Shown here one piece after another: positions 63,526 through 64,000 of a stretch of DNA of 64,000 nucleotides (its first letter is position 1; each line of letters begins with the position of its first letter). The DNA comes from Perilla frutescens (Eukaryota > Streptophyta > Magnoliopsida > Lamiales > Lamiaceae): contig BRKX01000018.1 of assembly GCA_026008535.1 (NCBI GenBank), forward strand, positions 47,609,588 to 47,673,587, read 5' to 3'. Under the pieces are notes generated by a model. The model saw only the letters and a list, made by a program, of their open reading frames with translations, was not told the DNA's origin and searched no databases. The translations under genes were made by a program, and so were the position numbers.

Positions 63526-63800
63526 TTGTTATTTTTTCTATTTCAATTTCATCATTTAAAATAATTAAATAATTATATTTTTTATGAATGTCATATATTC
63601 AAAAAAATCAAATGTTCTATAATCGTGGACAATTATACATTGTTATTTATAAAATTGTGACGTTGGAAACATTTCAATTCGATCTTTCTAACATGAATTT
63701 TCATTTAGTTCCTAAAATTTAATTAATGCATGTGCATATATCATTTTTTTTTTAATTTTTAAAAGTTGAACACAACATATAAAATTAAAAAAAATCATAA
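63130..63800 (-). repeat. Dispersed repeat, inverted copy of 50570-51340
   Basis: It carries the same ordered blocks as 50570-51340 on the opposite strand, around an (AAT)n run at 63489-63524. The left edge has AAATCGTGTGATAGACAAT, which recurs at 63973, so another copy starts at the window edge. Confidence 0.75.
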
Positions 63801-64000
63801 TATTACAGATTTGAAAAAAAAATATTTATGTATCGCACAGTAGAAATACTAGTAACACATTAAACAATCAACATTATAAATATGATAACAAATTATAATA
63901 TAATATTAGAATATTAATAATATATAAATCAAAGATTAGTTAGAATGCTAATACTGATGTAATCTATACATTATTATGGCAAAATCGTGTGATAGACGAA

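Larger units (their letters stand above)
60270..64000. other. Intergenic, AT-rich
   Basis: No coding gene is recognised. It contains a (CT)n-rich, possibly transcribed region (61555-61760), a (TA)n run (about 61788-61828), the inverted dispersed repeat (63130-63800) and the start of a further copy of that repeat at the window edge (TGGCAAAATCGTGTGATAGA). Confidence 0.65.

Overview
The window is AT-rich plant nuclear DNA. The genes contain introns, there are long dinucleotide and trinucleotide microsatellites, and LTR retrotransposons, SINEs and palindromic MITEs are nested in one another. The gene families (HAK/KUP potassium transporters, DOXC-type 2-oxoglutarate oxygenase, CYP71-clan P450, RPS5-like CNL) fit a eudicot. 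The species cannot be named from the sequence alone.

Genes, left to right. (1) 317-4007 (+): the last six exons of a HAK5-type potassium transporter whose first exon lies upstream of the window. (2) 7285-5330 (-): a complete three-exon 2-oxoglutarate/Fe(II) oxygenase of 363 aa, with a (GA)88 tract at the start of intron 1 and a probable GC-AG intron 2. (3) 38469-41503 (+): a complete two-exon, 500-aa CYP71D-like cytochrome P450 whose stop codon opens a (TAA)n tract. (4) 49256-44517 (-): a second HAK5-type gene with seven exons and the same exon sizes as gene 1. A 125-nt deletion in its last exon shifts the frame, so the predicted protein ends at about 602 aa. (5) 60110-58170 (-): a decayed CC-NB-ARC-LRR resistance gene, followed at 60137-60267 by a 131-bp orphan fragment of HAK exon 4.

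The 9.8-32.7 kb interval is an ancient tandem duplication. Copy 1 (about 9,836-28,588) has been inflated by insertions and copy 2 (28,589-32,669) is compact. Copy 1 carries a Mutator-like element with a 10-bp target duplication (12,889-13,920). It also carries a MULE-type MITE (14,652-24,236), interrupted by a SINE, which is interrupted in turn by a non-autonomous LTR retrotransposon (14,886-23,729; two about 3-kb LTRs, tRNA-Met primer site, no gag or pol, TSD GTTGG). A further MITE, a SINE fragment and an inverted solo LTR of the same retrotransposon family (25,273-28,296; TSD CTCAT) complete it. Copy 2 retains the unoccupied site of several of these insertions, so the order of events can be read directly.

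The rest, 32.7-38.4 kb and 49.4-64 kb, is mostly AT-rich intergenic DNA with MITEs, one truncated Ty1-copia element (55,343-about 58,165) and dispersed inverted repeats. No tRNA, rRNA, CRISPR or bacterial-type operon was found. I found no clearly new biological system. The most informative items are the nested transposon stratigraphy, the frameshifted HAK paralog and the unusual splice-site contexts.
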